Part shown: positions 27,078 through 35,662 of the stretch, piece by piece | Position numbering within the stretch: position 1 is the stretch's first letter | How the letters are laid out: every line of letters begins with the position of its first letter | NCBI GenBank assembly: GCA_046349855.1 | Contig: JAXMBM010000006.1 | Location: forward strand, 62,001-126,000 | Origin: CAIXSC01 sp046349855 | GTDB lineage: Bacteria > Planctomycetota > Planctomycetia > Pirellulales > Pirellulaceae | Direction of reading: 5' to 3' | DNA: 64,000 nt | Position numbers and translations under genes: made by a program | The notes under the pieces: model-generated | The model's database searches: none | Told to the model about the DNA's origin: nothing | What the model saw: the letters and a program-made list of their open reading frames with translations, nothing else

Positions 27078-28496
27078 TTAGGGAGCGGTCGCCGCCGGCT
27101 CCCCGCGGCGATTGATCTCGTCGGTCATCTGCTTCTGCAGGGACGCCAATTCGGCGACCAGCGCCAGATTTCCGCGGAACAGCTCGTTGGCCCGAGCTCG
27201 CGTGGCGTTGACCGCCGTCGCGAGCTGTCGAGCGTACTCCGAGACGGCCGCCAATTCGGCCTGCACTTTGCCCAGGTCCTGTTCCAGCTTCGCCTTTTCC
27301 TGAGTGCGATAGTCGATCTGGGCCTGCGCTTTCTTTTGGGCATCGACCAGAATGGCGGTCTGCCGAGTCACTTCGCCGATCCGGTCAGCCAGATACGACA
27401 TCCGTACGGCAATCTCGTGGAAATTGGCCGCATAGTCCTTCAGTTCCCGGCGGAACACATCGCGGACCTTGCGGCAGGTGCCGTCGTTGATCAGTTCCTC
27501 CGCCCGCGCTTGGGGAAAGATGGCCTTCTGCCCCTTCTTGAATTTGACCGGTCCGCCCGCCCGCAAGCCAGGAGGCAGGGCCCGTCCCTGATCGTCGAAA
27601 TAGCGTGAGTCGCGGTCGACTTGCGTCGTTGTGCTGTCAACCACCTCGGTGAACTCCGCCAGGAACTCCACCTCCATCCACCGCCGCGCGGGCGAGTCTG
27701 ATTCGGCGGCGTCCTGGCCGTCCCGCAGATATGACTGAATCAGCTGCTCATACCGCTGGGCGTCGATCTGCAGCAGGTTCGGCAGCAGAGCTCGCAGCTG
27801 AGGTTCGGCCAGACCCACAAAAGCTTCGGGAGTGTCGGTGGGCATTTTCTCGTAGAGCGTCCAGCGGACGTCGCCGCCCGGCGCCAGATGCGAGGCCTGC
27901 TGCTGGTCGAGCGGCAGGGTCGGGGCGATGGTGACGTCCTGATCGGCCACTTCCACGACCTGAAACTCGCCCACATAGATACCAGGGACCCAGCGTGGCT
28001 CCGCCGCAAAGACCGTCTGAATATTGACTTCTTTGAACAGATAGAGAACCGCTTTGACCTCGAGCCGATTCGGACCAGACTCGGCCGGCGGCGGCAGTTG
28101 CGTGTTGAACTTGAGCGTGCTGGCCTGGACATTGATATTGCTCAGCGTGCACTGCCGCCAGACACGTCCTCGATTGAGCAGGATACGGTACACTTCCCCC
28201 TGCGCCCCGCGGAGAAACGTCAACGGAGCCGGGTTCGCTTCTTCCGGATTCCCTTCCCGCAGCGTGTCGGCTTGCGCCTTCTTGTCGGCCACCTCTTTTT
28301 CCAGTTCCGCTCCGCGCTTCGACCAGACGGTACGCGTCTTGAGGCTGATTGCGGTGTAGGCGGCGACGGGCAGCGTCGAGCCAAACACGAGGAATGCAAA
28401 CACCATGTGGAACCACTTCCACGTCTTGTAGCTGAGCCCCAGCATCACCAGGAAGAACAAGGTGATGAGGATTGCCAGGATCAAGGCCGTATTCAT
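27078..28496 (-). CDS. Membrane protein with coiled coils, unknown function
   Basis: 472 residues, no family recognised. Two N-terminal membrane segments (about 4-20 and 27-50) are followed by a short coiled coil (about 58-80), a mixed alpha/beta central region (about 90-360), and a long C-terminal coiled coil (about 370-460) rich in Gln, Ala and Lys. The C-terminal part would lie on the same side of the membrane as the N-terminus if both segments cross. ATG at 28496 starts the hydrophobic segment directly; the open frame upstream to 28622 is basic, unsupported sequence. No operon partner. A promoter-like pair lies at 28622-28650. Confidence 0.75.
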   Translation of the reverse strand: MNTALILAILITLFFLVMLGLSYKTWKWFHMVFAFLVFGSTLPVAAYTAISLKTRTVWSKRGAELEKEVADKKAQADTLREGNPEEANPAPLTFLRGAQGEVYRILLNRGRVWRQCTLSNINVQASTLKFNTQLPPPAESGPNRLEVKAVLYLFKEVNIQTVFAAEPRWVPGIYVGEFQVVEVADQDVTIAPTLPLDQQQASHLAPGGDVRWTLYEKMPTDTPEAFVGLAEPQLRALLPNLLQIDAQRYEQLIQSYLRDGQDAAESDSPARRWMEVEFLAEFTEVVDSTTTQVDRDSRYFDDQGRALPPGLRAGGPVKFKKGQKAIFPQARAEELINDGTCRKVRDVFRRELKDYAANFHEIAVRMSYLADRIGEVTRQTAILVDAQKKAQAQIDYRTQEKAKLEQDLGKVQAELAAVSEYARQLATAVNATRARANELFRGNLALVAELASLQKQMTDEINRRGEPAATAP

Positions 28497-28621
28497 GCGG
28501 AAGCTCAGCAGGGAAAGCGGTGGAGGGCTGGACCCGTCGGCCCGTGCGCATCTCGAGGGCGACGGCGACCGCTCCTGGCCCCGTCCCGCTCCCGATCCGC
28601 GCCACTCTCTTACTCGGCTCA

Positions 28622-28650
28622 ATGGTAAGCTGGGCTAAATGGACCGTCAA
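28622..28650 (-). promoter_or_regulatory. Putative promoter of the coiled-coil membrane protein gene
   Basis: Minus strand: -35 TTGACG (28645-28650), 17-bp spacer, -10 TACCAT (28622-28627). It would give a leader of about 120 nt. The rest of the divergent spacer 28497-28862 (366 bp) holds no gene that I can support, and no clear promoter for the plus-strand MarR-like gene. Confidence 0.45.
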
Positions 28651-28862
28651 GAAATCGCGGGAAAGTGAGGGGGTTGAAGCAGCGGTCATGACGGTCAGGC
28701 CGGTCTCTCGCACCCCGACCGTACTCTCACCCAACCGCAAACCCGACCTGTCCGTCAGTGTTTCGCCAGCCGCCAAGGTCGGCATTATCGTTAAAGTCCA
28801 CCGCCGCCCGTACCCGAATAGTGAGGGGACGTCGGAATATCTCGGGGCAGGCGTGAGGCACG

Positions 28863-29420
28863 ATGATGGCGGGGCCCGGCAGCGGTGACAGGGTAGTGAC
28901 GCGGAATTCTCCGGCCGACCGGTGGTTGGACTTTGTGCAGGCCGCCCTGCAGGCGGGACGCCATGTCCGGCAGCTGCTGGCGCGGGTCAGCAGCGGCTGG
29001 CATCTGAGTGACGCGGAACTCCTGCTGTTATGGAAATGTTCCCAGGCCGCCCCCGCCGGGCATTCGGAAGGGGAACTGGCGGGGCCGCTCGGCCTGTCCG
29101 CCAGCCAACTGAGCGCCGCGCTCTACGACCTGCGAGACCGAGGACTGCTGGTCTTTCAACGACCTCCGGACGGGGAAGAGCGGCAGCCATTGACTTTGAC
29201 CCCGCTCGGCGCAGCGGCCCTCCACGATATTACCCAGGCTCTGGCGCCTGCCACGGCCTCCTGGGACACCCGGGTTGGGGAGCAGGAATTGTGGGAGTGC
29301 ATTGAGCTGCTGCGGCGGCTGACGGTGGTTTCGGCCGGAGGAGATGGTACGGGGAGCGGCTGGAACGCCTCCCGGAGCGGCGATTGGCGCCCGGTCCGCA
29401 CGACGCGAGGAGTAGCCTGA
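28863..29420 (+). CDS. MarR-like winged-helix regulator
   Basis: 185 residues. Residues about 48-115 look like a winged helix: an LSDAELLLLWKCSQ helix, SEGELAGPLGLSASQLSAALYDLRDRGL as the recognition part, then RQPLTLTPLGAAAL for the wing and following helix. This matches MarR-type regulators in order, but is divergent. The C-terminal 40 residues are Gly/Arg-rich and probably disordered. ATG at 28863 has GAGG 6 bases upstream. The stop overlaps the ATG of the outer-membrane factor by 1 bp (TGATG), so it heads that operon and plausibly controls it, as MarR proteins often control efflux genes. Ligand unknown. Confidence 0.72.
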   Translation: MMAGPGSGDRVVTRNSPADRWLDFVQAALQAGRHVRQLLARVSSGWHLSDAELLLLWKCSQAAPAGHSEGELAGPLGLSASQLSAALYDLRDRGLLVFQRPPDGEERQPLTLTPLGAAALHDITQALAPATASWDTRVGEQELWECIELLRRLTVVSAGGDGTGSGWNASRSGDWRPVRTTRGVA

Positions 29421-32323
29421 TGACGCGTGACAGCCGACTCTTGTGGGGACTTCATCTCCTGCTCGCGGCCCTGGCGGCGGCCTGTCTGTTCGGCTGCACG
29501 CGGGCCCACTACCGGCGCCAGGCCGACACCGATGCGCATGCGCTGATCCAGGAGAAACTCACCAGCAGCCATTGGGCGCTGAACAATTACAGCGTGTTCG
29601 TCGATCCGCGGTCCCGCATGTTCGATCCGTTTGCCGCGGACACTCCGCCGATGCCGCTCGATGATCCGTACGCACATACGTACATGCACGAGGTCGACGG
29701 CAAGAAAGGGTATCCGGGCTGGCATTACAGTGGCTCCACGTCGGACGTCGACAATCCGGTGTGGCACGATTATCTGCCGCTGGACCAGCGCGGTGTGCTG
29801 CGGCTTGATTCGGCCACCACGATGCGCCTGGCGCGGCTCCATTCCCGCCCCTACCAGCAGGAAGTCGAAGAGCTCTACCTGTCGGCGCTCGACGTCACCT
29901 TCGAACGCTTTCGTTTTGACTCGCAGTTCTTCGCGGGCTACACGAGCGACTATTTCGTGCGGGGCAACCGCGGCGCAAACTCGTTGCTGGGGACCACCTC
30001 GAACAGTGCACGCGTGATCAACGGTGCGGAAGTGCTGGGAGGACAACCCCGAGGCTGGTCGATGCATCGGTCGTTTGTGACCGGAGCCGACCTGGTGGTC
30101 AATTTCGCCAACTCGCTGATCTTCAACTTCTCGGGGAACGATACGTCGCTCACGCTGCTCGAGTACAACCTGGTTCAGCCGCTGCTCCGGGCCGCCGGGC
30201 GGGATCGCATCCTGGAACGCCTCACCGTGTCCGAACGTTCCCTGCTGGGGAACGTCCGATCGATGCAGCGCTATCAGCAGGCGTTTTACGTCGATGTGAT
30301 GACCGGCAGGTCGTCAGCCAATACGGGCCCCACGCGGCGCGGTGGCGTGCTGGGAGGTTCGGGCCTGGATGGCTTCAGCGGCACCGGCAGCTCGGGTTTC
30401 GGGCGGCTGAATGTGACGACGACGACCGGCGGCGGTGGAGGTGGTGCTCAAGGAGCCGGGGCCGCGCAGGCCGGTGGCTTCATGGGGCTGCTCCAGCAAC
30501 AGCTGCAGATCCGCAATCAGGAAATCAACATCAAGCTGTTGCGGGACAATCTGGAGCAACTACGGGAGCAACTCGTCGAGGAGCGTCGCAAACCGCTCGG
30601 GGTGACCGGTACGTCCCAGAACACCAAGATCGCGCGGCTGGCTCTGCAGGTCGAGCAGGCACAGCAGGCGCTGGTCGTCGCCGAAGGTCAGTTGATCAAT
30701 GCGATCAACAATTTCGAAGGTCAGCTCGACACGTTCAAGATCAATCTCGGGTTGCCGCCCAACGTGTGTGTGGAGATCGATGACCCGATGCTCCGCGACT
30801 TCTACCTGATCGAAGATTCGATCGAAGAGGAGCGGCAGGACTTCCGGGACCTGCGGCGGCGCGCTGGCGAAACGCTGCTCGATGTCCGTCAGCTGGTCCG
30901 CGATCTGCAGATCGAAAAAGGTGGCAAGATTGAAATCGTCCATGTGCTCGACTGGTCCCCGCGGCTGGTCGACAGCCTGGCCGACACCGAAAAGCAACTC
31001 GCCGTCGTGCTCGAAGTCCCCCGTCGCGTCTCTCAGGTGCAGCTGCGGCAGGCGGGTGAGGACCTGGAGAAACTCCGGCGGAATCTGCCGGAGCGCAAGC
31101 AGCAGCTCCGCCGGTTGGAAGGGGAATTCAACGAACAGCGTCGGCGGCACGATCCGTGCGAACTGCTGCCGCTGCCGCTGGCGGGCAAGCGGGCCGCCGG
31201 CAACGTCAGCGACGACGTGAAGGCCGACGCCGCCACCGAGATCTTCTCGCCCGATCGCCTCGATGAGGTGGTCAGCGAATTGGAGATGCACTTCAGCCGG
31301 TTGAGTGACAGCCTTCAGGAAAGCGCCGATCGGCTGCGGGCGGCACGGCAGCAGGTGGCCCAGCTGCGCGAGGAAGGGGCCGAGCTGTCGTCGCTGGAAA
31401 TCGGCGAGCTGTCCCATGTGCTGCTGGAACAGATCAATCAGGAATTCGATTCGCTCAAACGCGATATTCTCGACCTGGAACTGCTGTGGGCTCGCATTCG
31501 CTCGGAGAGCGTGACGCTGCTCTCCGTCGATCTGTCGTGGCAGGCGGCCGTGCAGATCGCGCATCGCTATCGACTCGACCTGATGAATGCCCGGGCCTCG
31601 CTGGTCGATCAGTGGCGGCTCATCGAATTCAACGCCGACAACCTGGAAAGCAGCCTCGACCTGATCTTCGCCGGCGACGTGACCACCGACTTCAACAACG
31701 GGCGGTTCCCGAGTACCGTCAACTCGGGGCAGATTCGCATGGGACTGCGGTTCGACGCGCCGATCGTCCGGTTGCAGGAACGCAATACCTACCGGCAGAC
31801 GTTGATCGAGTATCAGCAGGCGAAACGCAACTTCTACGCCGGTCTCGATGAAATCTCCCGCAGCCTGCGGCAGATTCTGCGGACCATGCAGACCAATCGC
31901 CTCAATTTCGAGCTCCAACGGCTGGCAGTATCAGTGGCCGCTCGGCAGAACAACTACAACAACGAACTGCTGCAGCTCACCCAGTCGGGAGGCGATACGG
32001 CCGCTCGTGATACCGTGTCGGCTCTCTCCGATCTGCTCAACGCCCAGAACAATTTCCTCAGCATCTGGGTCAATTACGAAGTACTCCGGCGAGCGCTCGA
32101 TCTCGATCTGGGCACCATGCTGCTCGACGAGGAAGGGCTGTGGATCGATCCCGGTGCGATCGGCCCGGATCACCTCGAACGGATGCAGGGGCTGATCGAT
32201 TTCGATCCGCTCGACGGCTGGCAGACCTGGACTGACGAGGCGGCCGAAGCACCGGCCGGCAACGCTCCCCTGCCGCCCGTCGAGGACGGAATCCAACTGC
32301 CGGAACCGGCGGAACTCAAGTAA
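29420..32323 (+). CDS. Very large TolC-like outer-membrane factor (lipoprotein)
   Basis: 967 residues, about twice the usual 450-500 for TolC/OEP proteins. A lipoprotein signal ends in LFGC with Cys26. Two OEP-type helical blocks can be seen: one at about 130-310 and a clearer one at about 700-940, containing LSWQAAVQIAHRYR, QIRMGLRFDAPIVR and LNAQNNFLSIWVNYEVLRR. Between them lie a Gly-rich patch (about 310-355) and a long coiled-coil region (about 360-690). The protein would form the outer-membrane channel for the adaptor/ABC genes downstream. ATG at 29420 shares one base with the regulator stop and has GAGGAG 8 bases upstream. The inserted coiled coil could lengthen the periplasmic tunnel; that is inference. 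Confidence 0.85.
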   Translation: MTRDSRLLWGLHLLLAALAAACLFGCTRAHYRRQADTDAHALIQEKLTSSHWALNNYSVFVDPRSRMFDPFAADTPPMPLDDPYAHTYMHEVDGKKGYPGWHYSGSTSDVDNPVWHDYLPLDQRGVLRLDSATTMRLARLHSRPYQQEVEELYLSALDVTFERFRFDSQFFAGYTSDYFVRGNRGANSLLGTTSNSARVINGAEVLGGQPRGWSMHRSFVTGADLVVNFANSLIFNFSGNDTSLTLLEYNLVQPLLRAAGRDRILERLTVSERSLLGNVRSMQRYQQAFYVDVMTGRSSANTGPTRRGGVLGGSGLDGFSGTGSSGFGRLNVTTTTGGGGGGAQGAGAAQAGGFMGLLQQQLQIRNQEINIKLLRDNLEQLREQLVEERRKPLGVTGTSQNTKIARLALQVEQAQQALVVAEGQLINAINNFEGQLDTFKINLGLPPNVCVEIDDPMLRDFYLIEDSIEEERQDFRDLRRRAGETLLDVRQLVRDLQIEKGGKIEIVHVLDWSPRLVDSLADTEKQLAVVLEVPRRVSQVQLRQAGEDLEKLRRNLPERKQQLRRLEGEFNEQRRRHDPCELLPLPLAGKRAAGNVSDDVKADAATEIFSPDRLDEVVSELEMHFSRLSDSLQESADRLRAARQQVAQLREEGAELSSLEIGELSHVLLEQINQEFDSLKRDILDLELLWARIRSESVTLLSVDLSWQAAVQIAHRYRLDLMNARASLVDQWRLIEFNADNLESSLDLIFAGDVTTDFNNGRFPSTVNSGQIRMGLRFDAPIVRLQERNTYRQTLIEYQQAKRNFYAGLDEISRSLRQILRTMQTNRLNFELQRLAVSVAARQNNYNNELLQLTQSGGDTAARDTVSALSDLLNAQNNFLSIWVNYEVLRRALDLDLGTMLLDEEGLWIDPGAIGPDHLERMQGLIDFDPLDGWQTWTDEAAEAPAGNAPLPPVEDGIQLPEPAELK

Positions 32324-32832
32324 TCCCCCCTGCCCCATCTGCGGTTACACCTCCACCATCACCTCCTCCTCCGCCGCCAGGGCCCGCCCGCACGGAAACC
32401 GCGGCCGGAGGGGGGGACGGCTTCGCTTGCCCACCGGGAGGGGCGAAGAGAAAAGGCCGCCTGCCAACAACGGTCCTCACCGGATCATGAACCGCGTTGC
32501 TCCCGGCGCGACGGCCCTCCTTCTCCGTCAGTCCGATTGTTCCCTTGGGGCGGTCCGATGGTAGGGGATGCCCGGGGTAGGAGGGAGTCGGCGGTCGATC
32601 GGACCGATGCTTTCGGCCAGCCTATCGTCTGGCTGGCAACTCGCAGGGACGCCGCAACTTTTCCCGCGTCGCGGGGTTAACCTCAAGGGCGCGGTGCGCT
32701 CCGATAATGCGATCGGGCGGTGGACTGGGCCACCCAACGGCGCGGATTGATGGGTGACTCGGCGAGTTTCCGCGACTATAATCTGCCGGTTCCGGGTTCT
32801 CATGGCGTGTCATACCTGGCGGGGGGAGCAAC
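32324..32832. other. 509-bp intergenic region between channel and adaptor genes
   Basis: No supportable gene. A 7-bp inverted repeat with an 8-base loop (GCCAGCC / GGCTGGC) lies at 32616-32637 and could be a terminator or attenuator hairpin, though it has no T-run. The right end carries the promoter at 32754-32782. Confidence 0.55.
32754..32782 (+). promoter_or_regulatory. Putative promoter of the adaptor-ABC operon
   Basis: -35 GTGACT (32754-32759), 17-bp spacer, consensus -10 TATAAT (32777-32782). The transcript would start near 32789, 44 nt before the adaptor ATG. It suggests that adaptor, ATPase and permease can be made independently of the MarR-channel pair. Confidence 0.6.
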
Positions 32833-34866
32833 ATGGCGGTTCACAGGTTGAGGCGGAGTTTGTCGCGGCGGAGTCACCGCGCGGCCCGGCAGAACAGCCG
32901 AGGTCCTCAGCGAGGTTCGACCCTGGTCCTGGTGGTCGGAATCCTGGTGGTGGCCATCATCGTGGCTGGGGTGGCCTGGTTGTTCATTCGGGGTGAGGCC
33001 GAAGCGGGGACGGGGCCGCTGCTGCACGCCGTCGAACAGGGACCGTTCGACCATATCGTGCTCGAACAGGGAGAAGTCGAGAGTTCGAGCAACATCGAGG
33101 TCCGCTGCGAGGTCAAGTCGCGCAATACGTCCGGGACGCAGATCCTCTGGGTCGTTCCCGAAGGCACTCAGGTGAAAAAAGGGGACCTGCTCGCCCGCCT
33201 CGACGCGTCCGCCCTGGAACGCGAACGTGACCAGCAGCAGATCGTCTGCAACACCGGCGATTCGGTGGTGATTCAGGCGCGCAACACCTACGAAGCGGCC
33301 TTGATCTCGCGCACCGAATATCTGGAAGGGACCTACAAGCAGGAAGAACAGCGAATTCTGGGAGAGGTCTTCGTGGCCGAACAGAATCTGCGTTCGGCCC
33401 AGCTGTCGATCGAGTCGGCCCAGCGCCTGCTCTCGAAGGGGATCGTCACCGCTCTGCAGGTGGAAGGGGAGCAATTCCTGGTGGATAAGGCCCGCAATGA
33501 ACTGGATGCCGCGCAGACGCGGCTGCGAGTTCTGCGCGAGTACACCCTGGCCAAGAGCCTCAAGCAATTCGACAGTGACATTGCCACGTCGGAAGCCAAG
33601 TGGAAGGCGGAGCAGAGCAGCCTGGAACTCGAGAAGAAGAAGCTGGAGGACATCCTCAAGCAGATCGCGAACTGTGAGATCCTGGCCCCGGCCGATGGTC
33701 AGGTGGTGTACGCCAACGTGGCCAGCAGCCGTGGTGGATCGTCCGAATTCGTGGTGGAAGCGGGAGCCAATGTCCGCGAAGGACAGGTCCTGATCCGGCT
33801 CCCGGATCCGGCCCAGATGCAGGTGAAGGCGAAGATCAACGAATCGCGGGTGACGCTGGTGCGAGCGGGCATGCCGGTCCTGATCCGGCTCGATGCGTTC
33901 AACGCCGAAGAGCCGGTGCGGGGCGAAGTGACGAAGGTCAACCAATATGCCGAACCGGGCAGCTGGTTCAGTTCCCAGGTCAAGGAATATGCGACCTTCA
34001 TCCGCATTGCCAACCCACCCGACGGCATCCGGCCCGGACTCACCGCGGAAGTGCGGATCTTTGTGGAACATCGCGAGGATGCGGTGCAACTCCCGGTGCA
34101 ATCGGTGTTCGAGCACGGGGGGAAGACGTACTGCCTCGTGAAAGCGAATAGTTCGGACGGAAAACTCGAACCTCGGGAAATCACGATTGGGTCGAGTAAC
34201 GACAAGTTCGTGACGGTCGAGGATACCGACCATTCGCCCAACGCCGACGGGATCAAGCGCGGCGTGGTCAAGGGCGAACAGGTGGTGATGGACCATCGCA
34301 ATTTCGTCGCCAAAGTCAGCCTGCCGAAGGTGGAGGACGCACCCAAGAGTGAACTGCCGCCCGGGGCTGTCCCGGTCGCGGCGGCTGCCAAGTCCGATCG
34401 CCCTCCTGGCGCTGCGCCGGGAGGCGGTGGACCTGACCGTCGTGGAGCCGGACCGGGCGGCCCGCCGGGAGGTGGTGTCGCGGGTGGCCCAGGTGGCCCA
34501 GGTGGTAGTGGACCCGGAGGACCCGGGGGCGGGCCCGGTGGTCCTGGTGGTCCCGGCGGTGGTGGCGGTCGAGGGAATTTTGATCCTGCGGCCATGTTCG
34601 CCCGGCTCGATACGAACTCAGACGGCAAAATCGACAGCGGCGAGCTCGATGCGATTCCGGTCGAAGTGATGCGCGACCGGATGAAGCAGAACGACACGAA
34701 CGGTGACGGATCGGTGGACCGCGAGGAGTTCGATGCCGCGATGGCTCGGCGGCGTGCCCAAGGCGGCGGACCGGGGGGGCCCGGGGGAGGTCCCGGCGGG
34801 TCGGGCGGTGGTCCCGGTGGCTTTGGGGGAGGTGCCCCGCGGGGAGGTCCCGGTGGTGGCAACTGA
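32833..34866 (+). CDS. HlyD/MacA-type periplasmic adaptor with C-terminal EF-hand pair
   Basis: 677-residue membrane fusion protein. Membrane anchor at about 29-51; biotinyl-lipoyl and beta-barrel parts on either side of a long coiled-coil hairpin (about 130-275); barrel and membrane-proximal region to about 500. The unusual part is the tail: Gly/Pro-rich linker (about 515-585), then two complete EF-hand loops at 593-604 (DTNSDGKIDSGE) and 621-632 (DTNGDGSVDREE), then a second Gly-rich stretch (about 642-677). Loop positions 1, 3, 5, 9 and 12 hold Asp/Asn and Glu, so Ca2+ binding is expected. ATG at 32833 has GGGGGAG 5 bases upstream. The end overlaps the ATPase gene. It should link the ABC pump to the TolC-like channel. 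Confidence 0.92.
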   Translation: MAVHRLRRSLSRRSHRAARQNSRGPQRGSTLVLVVGILVVAIIVAGVAWLFIRGEAEAGTGPLLHAVEQGPFDHIVLEQGEVESSSNIEVRCEVKSRNTSGTQILWVVPEGTQVKKGDLLARLDASALERERDQQQIVCNTGDSVVIQARNTYEAALISRTEYLEGTYKQEEQRILGEVFVAEQNLRSAQLSIESAQRLLSKGIVTALQVEGEQFLVDKARNELDAAQTRLRVLREYTLAKSLKQFDSDIATSEAKWKAEQSSLELEKKKLEDILKQIANCEILAPADGQVVYANVASSRGGSSEFVVEAGANVREGQVLIRLPDPAQMQVKAKINESRVTLVRAGMPVLIRLDAFNAEEPVRGEVTKVNQYAEPGSWFSSQVKEYATFIRIANPPDGIRPGLTAEVRIFVEHREDAVQLPVQSVFEHGGKTYCLVKANSSDGKLEPREITIGSSNDKFVTVEDTDHSPNADGIKRGVVKGEQVVMDHRNFVAKVSLPKVEDAPKSELPPGAVPVAAAAKSDRPPGAAPGGGGPDRRGAGPGGPPGGGVAGGPGGPGGSGPGGPGGGPGGPGGPGGGGGRGNFDPAAMFARLDTNSDGKIDSGELDAIPVEVMRDRMKQNDTNGDGSVDREEFDAAMARRRAQGGGPGGPGGGPGGSGGGPGGFGGGAPRGGPGGGN

Positions 34867-35662
34867 TACGTCTCGCGGCGGGGCCGCGGCGAGCGGCCCG
34901 GGCGACTCCTCGGCCGACGGCGGCGTACGCATCGCCTGCCGGCTGGAAAACCTGACCAAGGATTATGTCCTCAAGGGAGAGACGGTCCGCGCTCTGCGAG
35001 GCGTGTCGCTGACGATCCCCGAGGGGGACTATGTCGCCATCATGGGACCATCGGGGTCGGGCAAGAGCACGCTGCTGAATCTGCTCGGCTGTCTCGATCG
35101 GCCAACGGCCGGCAGCCTTTTTCTCGGCACCGAGGACGTGGCGAAACTCAACGACGATGATCTGTCGCGGATTCGTGCCACGCGGATCGGGTTCGTCTTT
35201 CAGTCGTACAATCTGATCCAGCAGCTGACGGTGGTCGAGAATATCGAGGTGCCGCTCTACTATCAGGGGCGGCTGACGGCGCAGGATCGCAAACGCTGTC
35301 GGTATCTGGCGGAGATGGTGGGGCTGGGCGAGCGGCTGGGGCATCGGCCGGCTCAGCTGTCGGGTGGTCAGCAGCAGCGGGTGGCCATCGCTCGCAGTCT
35401 GGTGAACAATCCGTATTTCATTCTGGCGGACGAACCGACGGGGAATCTCGATTCGCGCACGACGGCCGAGATTCTCGACCTCTTCGCCCAGCTGAACGAT
35501 CGCGGCAAGACGATCATCATGGTGACGCACGAAGACGACGTGGCGCGGCACACCAAGCGGATCGTTCGGCTCCGCGACGGACTCATTCAGATCGACGAGC
35601 GGAACGCCCATCAGGTGCGTCCGCAGGTGGACCGCCCGGTCGTACTGGCGGGAGACGACTAA
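34853..35662 (+). CDS. MacB/LolD-type ABC transporter ATP-binding protein
   Basis: 269-residue nucleotide-binding subunit. Walker A GPSGSGKST at 65-73, Q-loop FVFQSYN near 115, signature LSGGQ at 169-173, Walker B FILADEP near 190, and the switch His in MVTHEDD. It is closest to the LolD/MacB-type ATPases that serve FtsX-fold permeases. GTG at 34853 is chosen: GGGGAGG lies 5 bases upstream, inside the Gly codons of the adaptor tail (GTG at 34856 is nearly as good). The gene overlaps the adaptor by 14 bp and the permease by 1 bp, so all three are translationally linked. Confidence 0.93.
   Translation: MVATDTSRGGAAASGPGDSSADGGVRIACRLENLTKDYVLKGETVRALRGVSLTIPEGDYVAIMGPSGSGKSTLLNLLGCLDRPTAGSLFLGTEDVAKLNDDDLSRIRATRIGFVFQSYNLIQQLTVVENIEVPLYYQGRLTAQDRKRCRYLAEMVGLGERLGHRPAQLSGGQQQRVAIARSLVNNPYFILADEPTGNLDSRTTAEILDLFAQLNDRGKTIIMVTHEDDVARHTKRIVRLRDGLIQIDERNAHQVRPQVDRPVVLAGDD

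Noticed and set aside
32528..32803. 91-codon minus-strand open frame in the channel-adaptor spacer
   Set aside because: No SD, no motif, and it overlaps the proposed TATAAT promoter.
34609..34728. EF-hand pair considered as a dockerin
   Set aside because: Each loop has the EF-hand Glu at position 12 and the two are 28 residues apart in EF-hand style; dockerin repeats have Asn/Asp followed by a different helix and no cohesin was seen.
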